Source: Bacillota bacterium
GTDB lineage: Bacteria; Bacillota; Clostridia; Christensenellales; CAG-138
Assembly: GCA_023455425.1 (NCBI GenBank)
Contig: JAEYCM010000046.1
Coordinates: 22,944-86,943 of the forward strand
Direction of reading: 5' to 3'
DNA: 64,000 nt
Below the pieces are notes generated by a model. The model ran no database searches, was not told the origin of the DNA, and saw only the letters and a program-made list of their open reading frames with translations. Of this stretch, positions 35,240 to 44,140 are shown in pieces. A program made the position numbers and the translations under genes. Positions within the stretch are counted from its first letter, which is position 1, and every line of letters starts with the position of its first letter.

Positions 35240-35716
35240 ATGCAGCGCTTCACGTTGACGCCGATCGGGCATATCGAAATCCGGGAGGAAGGCATGTTTG
35301 TGCGGCTGGAGCCGGAGTATACGCCCGCTTTGGAGGGGCTCAATGCGTTTTCCCACATCAATGTGCTCTGGTGGTTTCATGAGGTTGATGCTCCCGATTA
35401 TCGCAAGGTGCTCACAGCGCCGCAGCCTTACAAGAATGCGCCCGAAACCATGGGGATATTCGCCACCCGTTCACCCGTGCGGCCCAATCCCGTTGCGCTT
35501 TCCACTGCGGAGGTGCTTACGCTGGACCCTCAAAAAGGCCTTATCCAGCTGGGGTATATCGACGCGGACGACGGCTCTCCGGTGCTGGATCTCAAACCCT
35601 ATACGCCGAGCCTGGACCGCGTCGCAAAGCCCCGCGTTCCCGGCTGGTGCGCGCACTGGCCCAAAAGCCTGGAGGAATCTGGCCGGTTCGATTGGAGCGG
35701 CGAGTTCAATTTTTAA
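35240..35716 (+). CDS. TrmO-like tRNA methyltransferase (TsaA/YaeB family)
   Basis: A 158-residue protein of the TsaA/VirR/TrmO beta-barrel family, which uses SAM to N6-methylate t6A37 in threonine tRNAs in E. coli. Family segments are PIGHIEIR at the start, ALEGLNAFSHINVLWWFH, IFATRSPVRPNPVALST (the active-site stretch) and GYIDADDGSPVLDLKPYTPS. It is shorter than E. coli TrmO (about 235 residues) because it lacks the C-terminal domain, so a different substrate is possible. Two closely spaced ATGs exist; the one at 35240 is seven bases from GGAGGT, the other overlaps it. A strong terminator follows. Confidence 0.8.
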   Translation: MQRFTLTPIGHIEIREEGMFVRLEPEYTPALEGLNAFSHINVLWWFHEVDAPDYRKVLTAPQPYKNAPETMGIFATRSPVRPNPVALSTAEVLTLDPQKGLIQLGYIDADDGSPVLDLKPYTPSLDRVAKPRVPGWCAHWPKSLEESGRFDWSGEFNF

Positions 35717-35733
35717 AATCACAGTTCAAAAAC

Positions 35734-35768
35734 AAACGCCGCGCCTTCGATACAGGCGCGGCGTTTTT
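35734..35768 (+). terminator. Terminator of the TrmO-like gene
   Basis: Stem AAACGCCGCGCCT / AGGCGCGGCGTTT with a 7-base loop, then TT. Its A-rich 5' side lets it serve the L,D-transpeptidase gene on the minus strand too. Confidence 0.85.
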
Positions 35769-35782
35769 ATTTATTGCTCTGA

Positions 35783-37048
35783 TTAATTGAAGGCAACGCA
35801 GACGGTGGAGAGGTATCCGATCTGCCCGTTCGCCTCGGCCTTGTACCAGTTGCCCTCGGCGGAAAGGAGCTTGAGCGGCGTGCCTGCCGAAAGCTCGGCA
35901 ATCACGGGGAAGCTGCTGCCCGGGCCGCTCCGGAAGTTGGCGATGATGCCATCCTTGACCCGCGCCTGTATATCCGTTAAGGACGGGGCGGTACTTTCAA
36001 CCGGCACGGAAACGGCGGAGGAGTCCTTGGTCAGGTACTTGACGCGGACATAGCCGTAGTCGTCGCCTACCCTGGCCGTCAGCCAATATTTATCCGTCGT
36101 CCCAATTACCTCAATTGCTTCGCCTTTTTCAAACTCATACAGCGTGGCGGCCTTGGTGCTGGGGGACTTGTAGAGGGAGGTCTTATCCGTTGCAAGGTAG
36201 ATCGGATGCACGGGCACCATGGTGTTGGGGTCCATCAAAAGGAACTTTGTCTGCACATAGCCAAGCTTGCCCTTGGATGTTTGCACCTTGCACCAGTCAG
36301 GCCCAACCTGCAGGATCTTGAGCGCGGCGCCCGCGGAGAGCGTGACCACCGTCGTATCCTTGCTGGCGGAGAACCCGGTGCGCACCGGCACGTTATCCGT
36401 CACCACGGTAGCCGTGACAATGGGCGGATCGGTTTTAAAATCTACGGGCTGCTTGTAGTTTGCATAGCTCACGATATCCGCCTTGAGCGTGCTACGCAGC
36501 GCTTCGTTCTTTTCCCGGTTCTTCACAATGGCGCAGACGGTGCCGGGCGGGCAGTTGTAGAAGATCCACTGCGCAACATGGGGCAGCACCCGGACGCAGC
36601 CGTGGGAAAGATTTTTCCCCAGCCCGTTGTATGCGCTCTTGGACATATCGGTGATGGATTTGCTGTCATACATCACGGAGTGGATGTATACGCCGCGCAC
36701 CACCTGCGTCCAGTACTGCGCATACTGGCCGAATGCTACAAAGTAGCCAAAGCGCTCTTTCAGATGCCCCAGCTTGAATGTGCCGGAACCCGTGGGGTTC
36801 TCCTCATTGCCCGTGGTGCACAGGCTCTGGAGCACCATATTGTCATAAGCGCCGGTAGCGCCTTTTTCATATACGGTGATGATCTGGTTGACAAGGTCGA
36901 TGTCGATCTTGTAGCGGTTGGGATCGGTGTTGTCGTAATCCACCTTGCTGGTGTAACCGGAAAGCACGCTGGCCTTCGCATCCTTTGCGGGTAGCAGCAC
37001 GGCAAGCAGAAATAAGGCCGCAAGCATGCCCGACAAGAACCGTTTCAT
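35783..37048 (-). CDS. L,D-transpeptidase (YkuD) with SH3-like repeats
   Basis: A 421-residue exported protein. The signal peptide (KRFLSGMLAALFLLAVLLPA) is followed by a YkuD catalytic domain at about residues 40-185 with the active-site motif HGCVRV preceded by LSHGC, and then three bacterial SH3-like modules (ending near KLGYVQTKF, YGYVRVKYL and IGYLSTVCV). It would form 3-3 peptidoglycan cross-links or attach proteins to the wall outside the membrane; the SH3 modules would hold it on the wall. The ORF opens eight codons earlier, but AGGAGGG lies before the ATG at 37048. It is divergent from an M14 peptidase gene, another wall-type enzyme. Confidence 0.88.
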   Translation of the reverse strand: MKRFLSGMLAALFLLAVLLPAKDAKASVLSGYTSKVDYDNTDPNRYKIDIDLVNQIITVYEKGATGAYDNMVLQSLCTTGNEENPTGSGTFKLGHLKERFGYFVAFGQYAQYWTQVVRGVYIHSVMYDSKSITDMSKSAYNGLGKNLSHGCVRVLPHVAQWIFYNCPPGTVCAIVKNREKNEALRSTLKADIVSYANYKQPVDFKTDPPIVTATVVTDNVPVRTGFSASKDTTVVTLSAGAALKILQVGPDWCKVQTSKGKLGYVQTKFLLMDPNTMVPVHPIYLATDKTSLYKSPSTKAATLYEFEKGEAIEVIGTTDKYWLTARVGDDYGYVRVKYLTKDSSAVSVPVESTAPSLTDIQARVKDGIIANFRSGPGSSFPVIAELSAGTPLKLLSAEGNWYKAEANGQIGYLSTVCVAFN

Positions 37049-37315
37049 ATGGCATCCCTCCTGAGGTTTCATCCGCCCGGAAAAACGTGGGCGGCTTTCT
37101 TTACTCTAACAAGTATGGACAACAGGTACAATACTTTCGCGGCAATCTCTTACGGATTTACAAAATGTTCATGGCTGCGCGCCGCGCTTTCTGCCGGAAT
37201 GAACCGTGCGGGCCGTACATAGCATACAATAGGCGGAGTATTCCGCTTATGATAAATAGGATACGACCGGGCGCCGGTTCTTTGGCGGCCCGGGCGGACG
37301 GGAGGGCGAACGCCC

Positions 37316-38287
37316 TTGCAAAAACGCAGGACGGGGGTGTTTCTTATCTGTACCGTAGGCATTTACCTGTTTTTATACGGTTTGTTCTTTGGCGGGTGGG
37401 GCGCCAGGCCACCCGGCCCTTATACCTATGAATGCATGCAGCGCGATCTTGCGGCGCTCAAAACGAAATATCCGGGGACGCTGCAGGTGGAAGTGATCGG
37501 CCATACCCGTCAAAACCGCGCGATCTACGCCGCGCGCGCCGGGGACCCCGCGGCAAACAAGCATGTGCTCATCCAGGCGAGCATCCATGCGCGGGAATAT
37601 ATGACCACGCTCCTTGCCATGCGGCAGTTGGACCGGCTGCTTTCCTCCGGCGTACCCAAGGGCGTATTGGTGCATATCCTGCCCATGACCAATCCGGACG
37701 GCGTGGCGATCAGCCAAACAGGAGAGGCGACGCCGGAGATCATGGCCATCTACGAACAGGACCGTTGCATGGAGTACACAAAGCTGCCGTTGCGGCAATA
37801 TCTCTTTACCTGGAAGGCGAATGCCGCGGGCGTGGACCTCAACCGCAATTTTGACGCGCAGTGGCAGCGCATCGATACCACGCCGGACCCTTCTTCCGCC
37901 AATTATCGCGGACCCGCGCCGGAAAGCGAGCCGGAAACGCGGGCGCTTGTGGACTATACGCGCAGATATCCCTTTGGCGCGACGGTAAGCTACCATGCGA
38001 CCGGGAGTGAAATCTATTATGATTTCGGCAAAAACGACGCCGTAAACCAAGCGGGACTTATGTTGGCCCGCGCGGTCGCCAAAGAAACCGGCTATAAAAT
38101 TGTACCGGACGACGGGACCTCTTTTGGCGGATTTAAGGATTGGGCGATCGAGCGCCTTTCCATCCCTTCCCTTACGATAGAGGTGGGAAAACATCCCACA
38201 CCGCTTCCGTCCTATGAATATTTTTCCATATGGAGCAAAAATAAAAATATCCCGTATATCTTAATCGATTTCATCAAATATCGATGA
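37316..38287 (+). CDS. M14-family zinc carboxypeptidase (membrane-anchored)
   Basis: A 323-residue metallopeptidase. A hydrophobic N-terminus (GVFLICTVGIYLFLYGLFFG) anchors or exports it. The M14 zinc site is HAREYMT (His-x-x-Glu), with the third ligand His in VSYHATGSEIYY and the catalytic Glu in PSLTIEVGKH. The substrate-binding Asn-Arg is in VDLNRNFD. Clostridial members of this kind trim peptidoglycan stem peptides (gamma-D-glutamyl-diaminopimelate peptidases) or proteins. The start is a TTG with GGGAGGG upstream. It lies divergent from the L,D-transpeptidase gene; a wall-related role is inferred. Confidence 0.85.
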   Translation: MQKRRTGVFLICTVGIYLFLYGLFFGGWGARPPGPYTYECMQRDLAALKTKYPGTLQVEVIGHTRQNRAIYAARAGDPAANKHVLIQASIHAREYMTTLLAMRQLDRLLSSGVPKGVLVHILPMTNPDGVAISQTGEATPEIMAIYEQDRCMEYTKLPLRQYLFTWKANAAGVDLNRNFDAQWQRIDTTPDPSSANYRGPAPESEPETRALVDYTRRYPFGATVSYHATGSEIYYDFGKNDAVNQAGLMLARAVAKETGYKIVPDDGTSFGGFKDWAIERLSIPSLTIEVGKHPTPLPSYEYFSIWSKNKNIPYILIDFIKYR

Positions 38288-38329
38288 ATTCGAACAAAAG
38301 CTAACAATTCTGATATGCAATAACGTGTA

Positions 38330-38358
38330 TTGACAGATAAAACACGCTGAATTATAAT
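38330..38358 (+). promoter_or_regulatory. Promoter of the ribose-type ABC operon
   Basis: TTGACA (38330-38335), 17-base spacer, TATAAT (38353-38358): both boxes are consensus. Confidence 0.8.
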
Positions 38359-38383
38359 TCTTATGTTAAACGGCTTTATTAAA

Positions 38384-38395
38384 ATTAACGTTAAT
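38384..38395. promoter_or_regulatory. LacI-type operator at the ribose-type ABC operon
   Basis: ATTAACGTTAAT is a perfect 12-base palindrome centred on CG, lying about 20 bases after the transcription start. It differs from the fucose-locus operators, so a different LacI-type regulator, not encoded in the window, is likely. Confidence 0.55.
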
Positions 38396-38531
38396 GTGAA
38401 ACGACGCACGTTTCAAGCTATCGCAACATGCATAGCGTTGCTGAGAAGAAAAAAGCCAAACAGTCAAGAATAAAAACATAAGTTTGAAATGGGTAACACC
38501 ATTTCAAGTGAATAACTTAGGAGGTAGAACT

Positions 38532-39539
38532 ATGAAAAAACTGATCTCCCTGCTGGTTCTTGTCGCCATGCTTGCGGCAGCCGCTTTCGGCTGCGCAGCG
38601 CCGCAGGAACCCGTCGCACCCGCGCCTGAAGCGCCCGCCGCAGCCACGGAAGCGCCCGCCGCCGAACCCGCAAAGGAAGGCCCCTACACGTTCGGCTATA
38701 CCTGCATGACGATGAACAACCCCTTCTTTATCGCGCTGGAAGCTTCCATCCGTGAAGAAGTGGAAGCCCGCGGGGACAAGCTCATCACCGTGAACCCGCA
38801 GATGGACGTTGCGCTGCAGATCTCCCAGATCGAAGACCTGATCGTTCAGGATATCGACGCGATCTTCCTCAACCCCGTTGACTGGGAAGGCATCCGCCCC
38901 GCGCTGGTCGCCCTGAAGGACGCCGGTATCCCCATCTTCAATTTCGACGCGGAAGTCAAGGATATGGAATTCGTCACCGCCTATGCCGGTTCCGATAACA
39001 AGAACGCCGGCTTCGTCTGCGGCGAAGACCTTGTAAAGCGCTTCCCCGAGGGCGGCAAGATCGCCGTGCTCGACTCTCCCACCATGAACTCCGTCAACGA
39101 CCGTATCGCGGGCTTCATGGAAGCCATCGAAGGCAAGGGCTTTGAAATCGTCTACCAGCAGGACGCCAAGGGCGATCTGCAGACCGCTCTGAAGCTTGCC
39201 GAAGATATGCTCCAGATCGCCGAAGCCGATCAGATCATCGCCGTCATGGGCGGTAACGATCCCACGGCGCTGGGCATCTGCGCGGCGCTCAAGGCCGCCA
39301 ACCGCACCGACGTTATCGTGTACGGCGTAGACGGTTCTCCCGAAGCCAAGAAGGAAATCTCCGAGGGCACCCTGTTCGCCGGTTCCGGCGCGCAGTCCCC
39401 GATTTCCATCGGCAAGGAAAGCGCCAAGCTGGCGTATGCTTACCTTGCAGGCGAGGAAGTCCCCGCCCGCGTTCCCGTACAGACCTTCCTCATCAACAAG
39501 GACAACGTTGCGCAGTATGGCGTGGATGGCTGGCAATAA
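38532..39539 (+). CDS. Sugar-binding lipoprotein of the ribose-type ABC transporter
   Basis: A 335-residue sugar receptor. The signal ends in the lipobox AAAAFGC, followed by a Pro/Ala/Glu linker and a type I periplasmic-binding fold (from YTFGYTCMTMNNPFF). Segments typical of ribose/galactose binders are LIVQDIDAIFLNPVDW and NNDPTALG-like GGNDPTALGICAAL. It delivers a sugar to the permease. AGGAGGTAGAACT precedes the ATG at 38532; the longer frame upstream has no site. It is the first of three operon genes, the reverse order of the fucose operon. Ligand is probably ribose, xylose or a similar sugar. Confidence 0.88.
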   Translation: MKKLISLLVLVAMLAAAAFGCAAPQEPVAPAPEAPAAATEAPAAEPAKEGPYTFGYTCMTMNNPFFIALEASIREEVEARGDKLITVNPQMDVALQISQIEDLIVQDIDAIFLNPVDWEGIRPALVALKDAGIPIFNFDAEVKDMEFVTAYAGSDNKNAGFVCGEDLVKRFPEGGKIAVLDSPTMNSVNDRIAGFMEAIEGKGFEIVYQQDAKGDLQTALKLAEDMLQIAEADQIIAVMGGNDPTALGICAALKAANRTDVIVYGVDGSPEAKKEISEGTLFAGSGAQSPISIGKESAKLAYAYLAGEEVPARVPVQTFLINKDNVAQYGVDGWQ

Positions 39540-39701
39540 GCCTCAGGCATTCTGCCGACACGCGCGCATAGCGTAAACAGGAAGCGGGGCTGCTGGAAAG
39601 CTACTTTTTATGCAGCCCCACTTCTTTATGCACGAAAGGGCATCCGCCGTCGCACCATAATCGTTGCGGCGCTATACTCCATAAGAAGAGGGTGAATACA
39701 A

Positions 39702-41192
39702 TTGGGTGAAATACTGCTGGAAATGAAGGGCATCCACAAGAACTTCCCGGGCGTAAAAGCGCTGGACAATGTGGATTTTACGCTGCAGCAGGGAGAGGTG
39801 CACGCGCTCCTGGGTGAAAACGGAGCCGGGAAAAGCACGCTGATCAAGGTGCTGGGCGGTATTTACAGCATCGATGCCGGTGAAATATTCATCGATGGCA
39901 AAAAGGTGAGCATCCATTCCGTCAAGGATGCGCAGGATTGCGGCATCGGCATCATCCATCAGGAGTTGGTGCTTGTACCGCAGATGACCATTGCGGAGAA
40001 TATCTTCCTGGGCAAAGAACTCACCGGCGGTGCGGGCCTTGTGAACAAGTACCGCATGATTGCGGAAGCGCAGCAGATGCTGGATAAATTCGATCTTGGC
40101 ATCCAGGCGGATCATTTGGTGGCGGAGCTTTCCACAGCCCAGCAGCAGATGGTGGAGATCATCAAAGCGGTCTCCTTTAACGCGCGCATCCTGGTCATGG
40201 ATGAACCGACCTCCTCCCTTTCGGATAAAGAAGTGGACTTCCTGTTTGAAACCATTGCAAACCTCAAGCAAATGGGCGTGGGCATCATTTATATTTCCCA
40301 CCGCATGTCGGAGCTGTTCGCCATCTCCGATCGCGTGAGTGTACTGCGGGACGGCCAGTATATCGGCACCGTGGTCACAAAAGAAACCACGCACAACCAG
40401 CTTGTGGCCATGATGGTGGGCCGCGAGCTGACCAATTACTATACCCGCACCTACAATCCCAGGGGAAAGACGGTCCTGAAGGTGGAAGGGCTTACCTGCC
40501 CCGGCGCCATATCGGATGTGAGCTTTGAACTGCATGAAGGCGAAATCCTGGGGTTCGCGGGCCTGGTCGGCGCGGGGCGCTCGGAAACCATGCGGGCGCT
40601 GTTTGGCATCGACCCGGTGACTTCGGGAACGGTCTACGTGGACGATAAGCGCGTCCATATCAAAAGCCCGCTCGACGCCATCAAAGCCGGGATCGTGCTT
40701 GTGCCGGAAAGCCGCAAGGCCGAGGCGCTCTTCCCCATCCAAAGCGTGCGCTACAACATCTCGTTGGAGGTGCTGGAGCATTTCATCCGCTTCCTTCGGG
40801 TGGATGCGGCGTACGAGCAGAATCTTGCGGACGAATATATCGAAAAGCTCCACATCCGTACGCCGACGATGGAGCAGTATATCGGCAATCTCTCCGGCGG
40901 CAACCAGCAGAAGGCGATCATCGCACGCTGGCTTGCCACTAAGCCCAGGGTGCTCATCATGGATGAACCCACGCGCGGCGTGGACGTGGGTGCCAAGGCG
41001 GAGATTTATGCGATTATGAACGAACTCGCGGCCTCCGGCGTTGCGATTATCATGATCTCCTCCGAACTGCCGGAGGTCATCAACATGAGTGACCGCATTG
41101 TCGTGATGGCGGGCGGGCGTGTGACGGGTACGCTGGAGCTTGGCGACTTAACGCAGGAAAAAATTATGACTTTGGCAACGGAGGGACTCTAA
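39702..41192 (+). CDS. Sugar ABC transporter ATP-binding protein, RbsA/MglA type
   Basis: A 496-residue tandem ATPase of the CUT2 family. Half one has Walker A GENGAGKST and Walker B ILVMDEPTSSLS; half two has the degenerate Walker A VGAGRSE, signature LSGGNQQK and VLIMDEPTRGVD. It energises uptake of the sugar bound by the preceding lipoprotein. The start is a TTG seven bases after GAGGGTG. It is separated from the binding-protein gene by about 160 bases, and its stop is one base before the permease start. It is related to the ATPase at 4861-6351 but clearly not a recent copy. Confidence 0.9.
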   Translation: MGEILLEMKGIHKNFPGVKALDNVDFTLQQGEVHALLGENGAGKSTLIKVLGGIYSIDAGEIFIDGKKVSIHSVKDAQDCGIGIIHQELVLVPQMTIAENIFLGKELTGGAGLVNKYRMIAEAQQMLDKFDLGIQADHLVAELSTAQQQMVEIIKAVSFNARILVMDEPTSSLSDKEVDFLFETIANLKQMGVGIIYISHRMSELFAISDRVSVLRDGQYIGTVVTKETTHNQLVAMMVGRELTNYYTRTYNPRGKTVLKVEGLTCPGAISDVSFELHEGEILGFAGLVGAGRSETMRALFGIDPVTSGTVYVDDKRVHIKSPLDAIKAGIVLVPESRKAEALFPIQSVRYNISLEVLEHFIRFLRVDAAYEQNLADEYIEKLHIRTPTMEQYIGNLSGGNQQKAIIARWLATKPRVLIMDEPTRGVDVGAKAEIYAIMNELAASGVAIIMISSELPEVINMSDRIVVMAGGRVTGTLELGDLTQEKIMTLATEGL

Positions 41193-41193
41193 T

Positions 41194-42201
41194 ATGTCGG
41201 AAAAAACAAAAGGATCGCCGGCAGTGGCCGGCGCAGGGTACCGCGCGGGATCGTCGATCATCCGGTATTTCAAGGATAACTGGGGCATATTGGCCGCGCT
41301 CTTCGTGATCGGTATATTCCTGCAATTCTATACGGACGGTATCTTCCTGGGCACGAAAAACGTCATGAACGTACTGCGCCAGGTTTCCATCAACGCAAAC
41401 CTTGCGTGCGGTCTGACGATGATCATCATATTGGGCGGCATCGATCTTTCCGTAGGCTCCGGCGTGGCGCTTTCGGGCGTTATCACCGGCGGGCTCATCG
41501 CGTTTAACGGCTGGCCCATACTTCCGGCCTGCCTGGTGGGTATCGCTGTGGTCACGCTGATCGGCGCGTTTAACGGCTTTGTCATTTCCCGCACGTTCAT
41601 CCCGCCGTTTGTTGTGACGCTTGCCACCATGAACATTGCGCGCGGCGCGGCGTACGTGTATACGAACGGCCAGCCGATCCGTATTATGGACGAGGCGTTT
41701 ACGCAGATTGGTATGGGATACCTGGGTTCCCTTCCGCTGCCTGTCATCTATTCCACCATCTTCCTGATTGCGACCGCATTTATTTTAAGCAAGACAAGGC
41801 TGGGCAGGCACATTTACGCCGTAGGCGGCAACCGCGAGGCGGCGCGCTTTGCGGGTATCAAAATCAATCGCGTGCTGCAGTTTGCCTATACGTTCAGCGG
41901 CTTTATGGCGGGCGTATCCGGCGTGGTGCTGGCGGCGCGCATGTTCTCCGGCCAGCCCACCGCGGGGGACGGCGCGGAAATGGATGCCATCGCGGCGACC
42001 GTACTGGGCGGAACGTCCATGATGGGCGGTTCCGGCCGCATCGGCGGCACCCTGATCGGTGTGCTGATCATCGGCGTATTGAGCAACGGGCTGAACCTGA
42101 TGAACGTCAATTCGTTCTGGCAGTATATCGTCAAAGGCGTCGTGATCCTTCTGGCGGTATATGTGGATGTGCTCAAAAACAACAAGAAAGTCAAGAAATA
42201 A
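41194..42201 (+). CDS. Sugar ABC transporter permease, RbsC type
   Basis: A 335-residue membrane protein with eight to ten hydrophobic segments and the CUT2 permease motifs GGIDLSVGSGVALSG and the C-terminal AATVLGGTSMMGGSGRIGG. It forms the channel of the ribose-type transporter. GAGGG lies before the ATG, and the ATPase gene ends just before, so translation is coupled. A strong terminator follows at once, so the operon is binding protein-ATPase-permease. No kinase or isomerase for the sugar follows it. Confidence 0.9.
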   Translation: MSEKTKGSPAVAGAGYRAGSSIIRYFKDNWGILAALFVIGIFLQFYTDGIFLGTKNVMNVLRQVSINANLACGLTMIIILGGIDLSVGSGVALSGVITGGLIAFNGWPILPACLVGIAVVTLIGAFNGFVISRTFIPPFVVTLATMNIARGAAYVYTNGQPIRIMDEAFTQIGMGYLGSLPLPVIYSTIFLIATAFILSKTRLGRHIYAVGGNREAARFAGIKINRVLQFAYTFSGFMAGVSGVVLAARMFSGQPTAGDGAEMDAIAATVLGGTSMMGGSGRIGGTLIGVLIIGVLSNGLNLMNVNSFWQYIVKGVVILLAVYVDVLKNNKKVKK

Positions 42202-42221
42202 ACAGAAAAGATAGCGCAACG

Positions 42222-42256
42222 AAAAGCTCCGATTCGGCAAGAATCGGAGCTTTTTT
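42222..42256 (+). terminator. Intrinsic terminator of the ribose-type ABC operon
   Basis: Stem AAAAGCTCCGATTC / GAATCGGAGCTTTT with a 5-base loop and six Ts. Confidence 0.92.
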
Positions 42257-42288
42257 GTCGATAAACGCTGAAAAACTGCCCATATGGT

Positions 42289-42318
42289 TTGACAAGCCCG
42301 TAAATGTTACGTTAAGCT
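42289..42318 (+). promoter_or_regulatory. Possible promoter of the dapB-like gene
   Basis: TTGACA (42289-42294), 18-base spacer, TAAGCT (42313-42318). The -10 box is weak. The spacer holds TGTTACGTTAA, which resembles the ABC-operon operator at 38384. Confidence 0.45.
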
Positions 42319-42373
42319 AAAAAGAAGGAATACTAATCATATCTATCATAATTTTCTGAAAGGGGACCGGAAA

Positions 42374-43132
42374 ATGAAAATTGCTTTATGCGGTTTAGGT
42401 AAGGCGGGTTTGCAGCTTGCCGGTCTTATTACACAAAAGCCGGAGCATAAGCTCATCATGGCGTTCTGCCGGGACGGCGGGAAGAAAGCGGGGAAAACCA
42501 TATCCGACGTCTATCCCTACAAGGGCTTTTCAAGCCCCATCTATGAAGTGGGGAAGGCGGAGGAAGCTTTCGCGCAAAATAAGCCGGATGTCCTGATCGA
42601 CTTTTCCAACAAGGAAGCGACATTGAAGGTATTGCCCGCATGTGCGAAATACGGGGTTAAAATGGTTGTGTGCACCACCGATTTTTCCCCCGGCGACATC
42701 GCACTCCTGCGGCGGACGGCGGGCGAGACGCCAGGGTTTTCGCTGGTGCTTGCGCCCAACATTACGCTGGGCGTCAACGTTCTGATGATGCTCACAAAAA
42801 AGACCGCGCAACTGTTGCCGCAATTCGATTACGCTATCACGGAAAAGCATCATTCCCGAAAGACCGATGTTTCCGCTACCGCGAAAAAAATAGCGGACAT
42901 GCTCAAGGGTATCCTCAAAAAGCCGGTTTCGCTCAACTCCATCCGCGCAGGCGGATATGTGGGGCTGCATGAAGTCATGGCAGTCGGAGAATACGAGCGC
43001 ATTACGCTCATACACGAATCCTTTTCCCGGCAGGCGTTCGCAAACGGCGCAATGGTTGCGGCGCAGTACGCCCTCAAGCACGAAGGGTTTTATGAGATGG
43101 AAGACGTCGTCCGGGATTACCTGAAAGTATAA
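42374..43132 (+). CDS. dapB: Dihydrodipicolinate reductase-like protein (DapB-like)
   Basis: A 252-residue NAD(P)H-dependent reductase that, in lysine and diaminopimelate synthesis, reduces dihydrodipicolinate. The dinucleotide-binding N-terminus is MKIALCGLGKAGLQLAGL, LIDFSNKEATL follows, and the substrate region is AITEKHHSRKTDVSATAKKI. In true DapB this reads E-hh-HH-x-x-K-x-D-A-P-S-G-T-A; here the Ala-Pro is lost and Gly is Ala. It is therefore a divergent member whose substrate may differ, although DapB function is still the first guess. AAGGGG lies before the ATG. It is a single gene next to the ABC operon. Confidence 0.7.
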   Translation: MKIALCGLGKAGLQLAGLITQKPEHKLIMAFCRDGGKKAGKTISDVYPYKGFSSPIYEVGKAEEAFAQNKPDVLIDFSNKEATLKVLPACAKYGVKMVVCTTDFSPGDIALLRRTAGETPGFSLVLAPNITLGVNVLMMLTKKTAQLLPQFDYAITEKHHSRKTDVSATAKKIADMLKGILKKPVSLNSIRAGGYVGLHEVMAVGEYERITLIHESFSRQAFANGAMVAAQYALKHEGFYEMEDVVRDYLKV

Positions 43133-43149
43133 CTGACTTGGGATTAAGA

Positions 43150-43196
43150 GCCAAGGGCCGTACGGCCCTTGGCGCGAGTAGGGGGAGGCTTCCCTA
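43150..43196 (+). repeat. Paired-hairpin repeat, copy 8
   Basis: A perfect 24-base palindrome at 43150-43173 (half GCCAAGGGCCGT) followed by TAGGG / CCCTA (43179-43196), between the convergent dapB-like and QueG-like genes. Confidence 0.75.
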
Positions 43197-43220
43197 GACA
43201 GGCCTATAATGAACGAGACC

Positions 43221-43907
43221 TTATTGCACTGCAGCCTTCTTTCCGGAAGAAAGCGGGCAGAGCACCCGGCAGCGGTTGCAGTTGCACACGGAAAATCCGC
43301 GCGCGTTTTCGGTGTAGGTATAAAGCCTGCATAGCTTTTGGTTGACGGTTACGCCGTCCAGCGCATGCTGCGGGCAGGCGTTGAGGCAAACGCTGCAGCC
43401 GTTCACGCAGGAAGTTTCCGCAAGCGGATCGGACTCGAGCGCCGCATCCGTCAGGATCACGCCGATGTTGACCATGTTGCCGAATTGCGGGTGTACAAGC
43501 AGCGTATTCTTTCCCAAATGACCCAGCCCCGCGAGCATGGCGGCGTGGCGCAGGGAAAGGATGCCGCAGCCGCGCTTGTTCTCTTCCTCCCAATGTTCGT
43601 ATGGGCTGTCACAGGGCAAAGGAACGGCCGTGACGGAAAGTTCCCGTTCAAGCGCAAGACTGGCTTCATAAGCAATTTGGTCGATCTGCGCAATATTGAG
43701 TTCCGTAGCATGGCAGTATACGATCCGTGGACTCACGTGCCTGGTCCCCAAAGGCATGCGCTTTAAAAAGACAATGGCGGCACGGCAATCCGGGTAGATA
43801 TCGCGCGGATGAAATCCTTCGGGCGCGCCGGAAAACCGTTCCATTCCCGCTATGCCGCAGGCGTCCGCGCCATGGGCGGCCAAAATGCGGCGGATATCCT
43901 CTTTCAT
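43221..43907 (-). CDS. Iron-sulfur reductase-like protein (QueG-like C-terminus)
   Basis: A 228-residue protein related to epoxyqueuosine reductase QueG. It shows GLGHLGKNTLLVHPQFGNMV and NIGVILTDAALESD from the QueG-like region, a first ferredoxin motif CVNGCSVCLNACP and a second CNCNRCRVLCP, so two 4Fe-4S clusters are likely. It lacks the N-terminal cobalamin part of full QueG (about 380 residues). It could be a truncated or specialised electron-transfer protein; its queuosine role is unproven. AAAGGAG lies eight bases before the ATG at 43907 but only two from the ATG at 43913. Confidence 0.7.
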   Translation of the reverse strand: MKEDIRRILAAHGADACGIAGMERFSGAPEGFHPRDIYPDCRAAIVFLKRMPLGTRHVSPRIVYCHATELNIAQIDQIAYEASLALERELSVTAVPLPCDSPYEHWEEENKRGCGILSLRHAAMLAGLGHLGKNTLLVHPQFGNMVNIGVILTDAALESDPLAETSCVNGCSVCLNACPQHALDGVTVNQKLCRLYTYTENARGFSVCNCNRCRVLCPLSSGKKAAVQ

Positions 43908-44140
43908 ATCCATTGCTCCTTTTGATACACCTGAAAAGCGGTGCAGATCAATATATTGCTTATCGTATCATAACAGACAGCAGCTTTTATAATAAAATAG
44001 AAAATTTTGCACAATCAGGAGCAAAAACGGCAAAAAAAGCCATTGAAGGTTGGGACAAGCCGGTATAAAATGAGACATACCATGAGGGAGTCTGCTGGCG
44101 CATAGAATGGATGTGATGTTCGTTGTATGGAGGTTGGACA

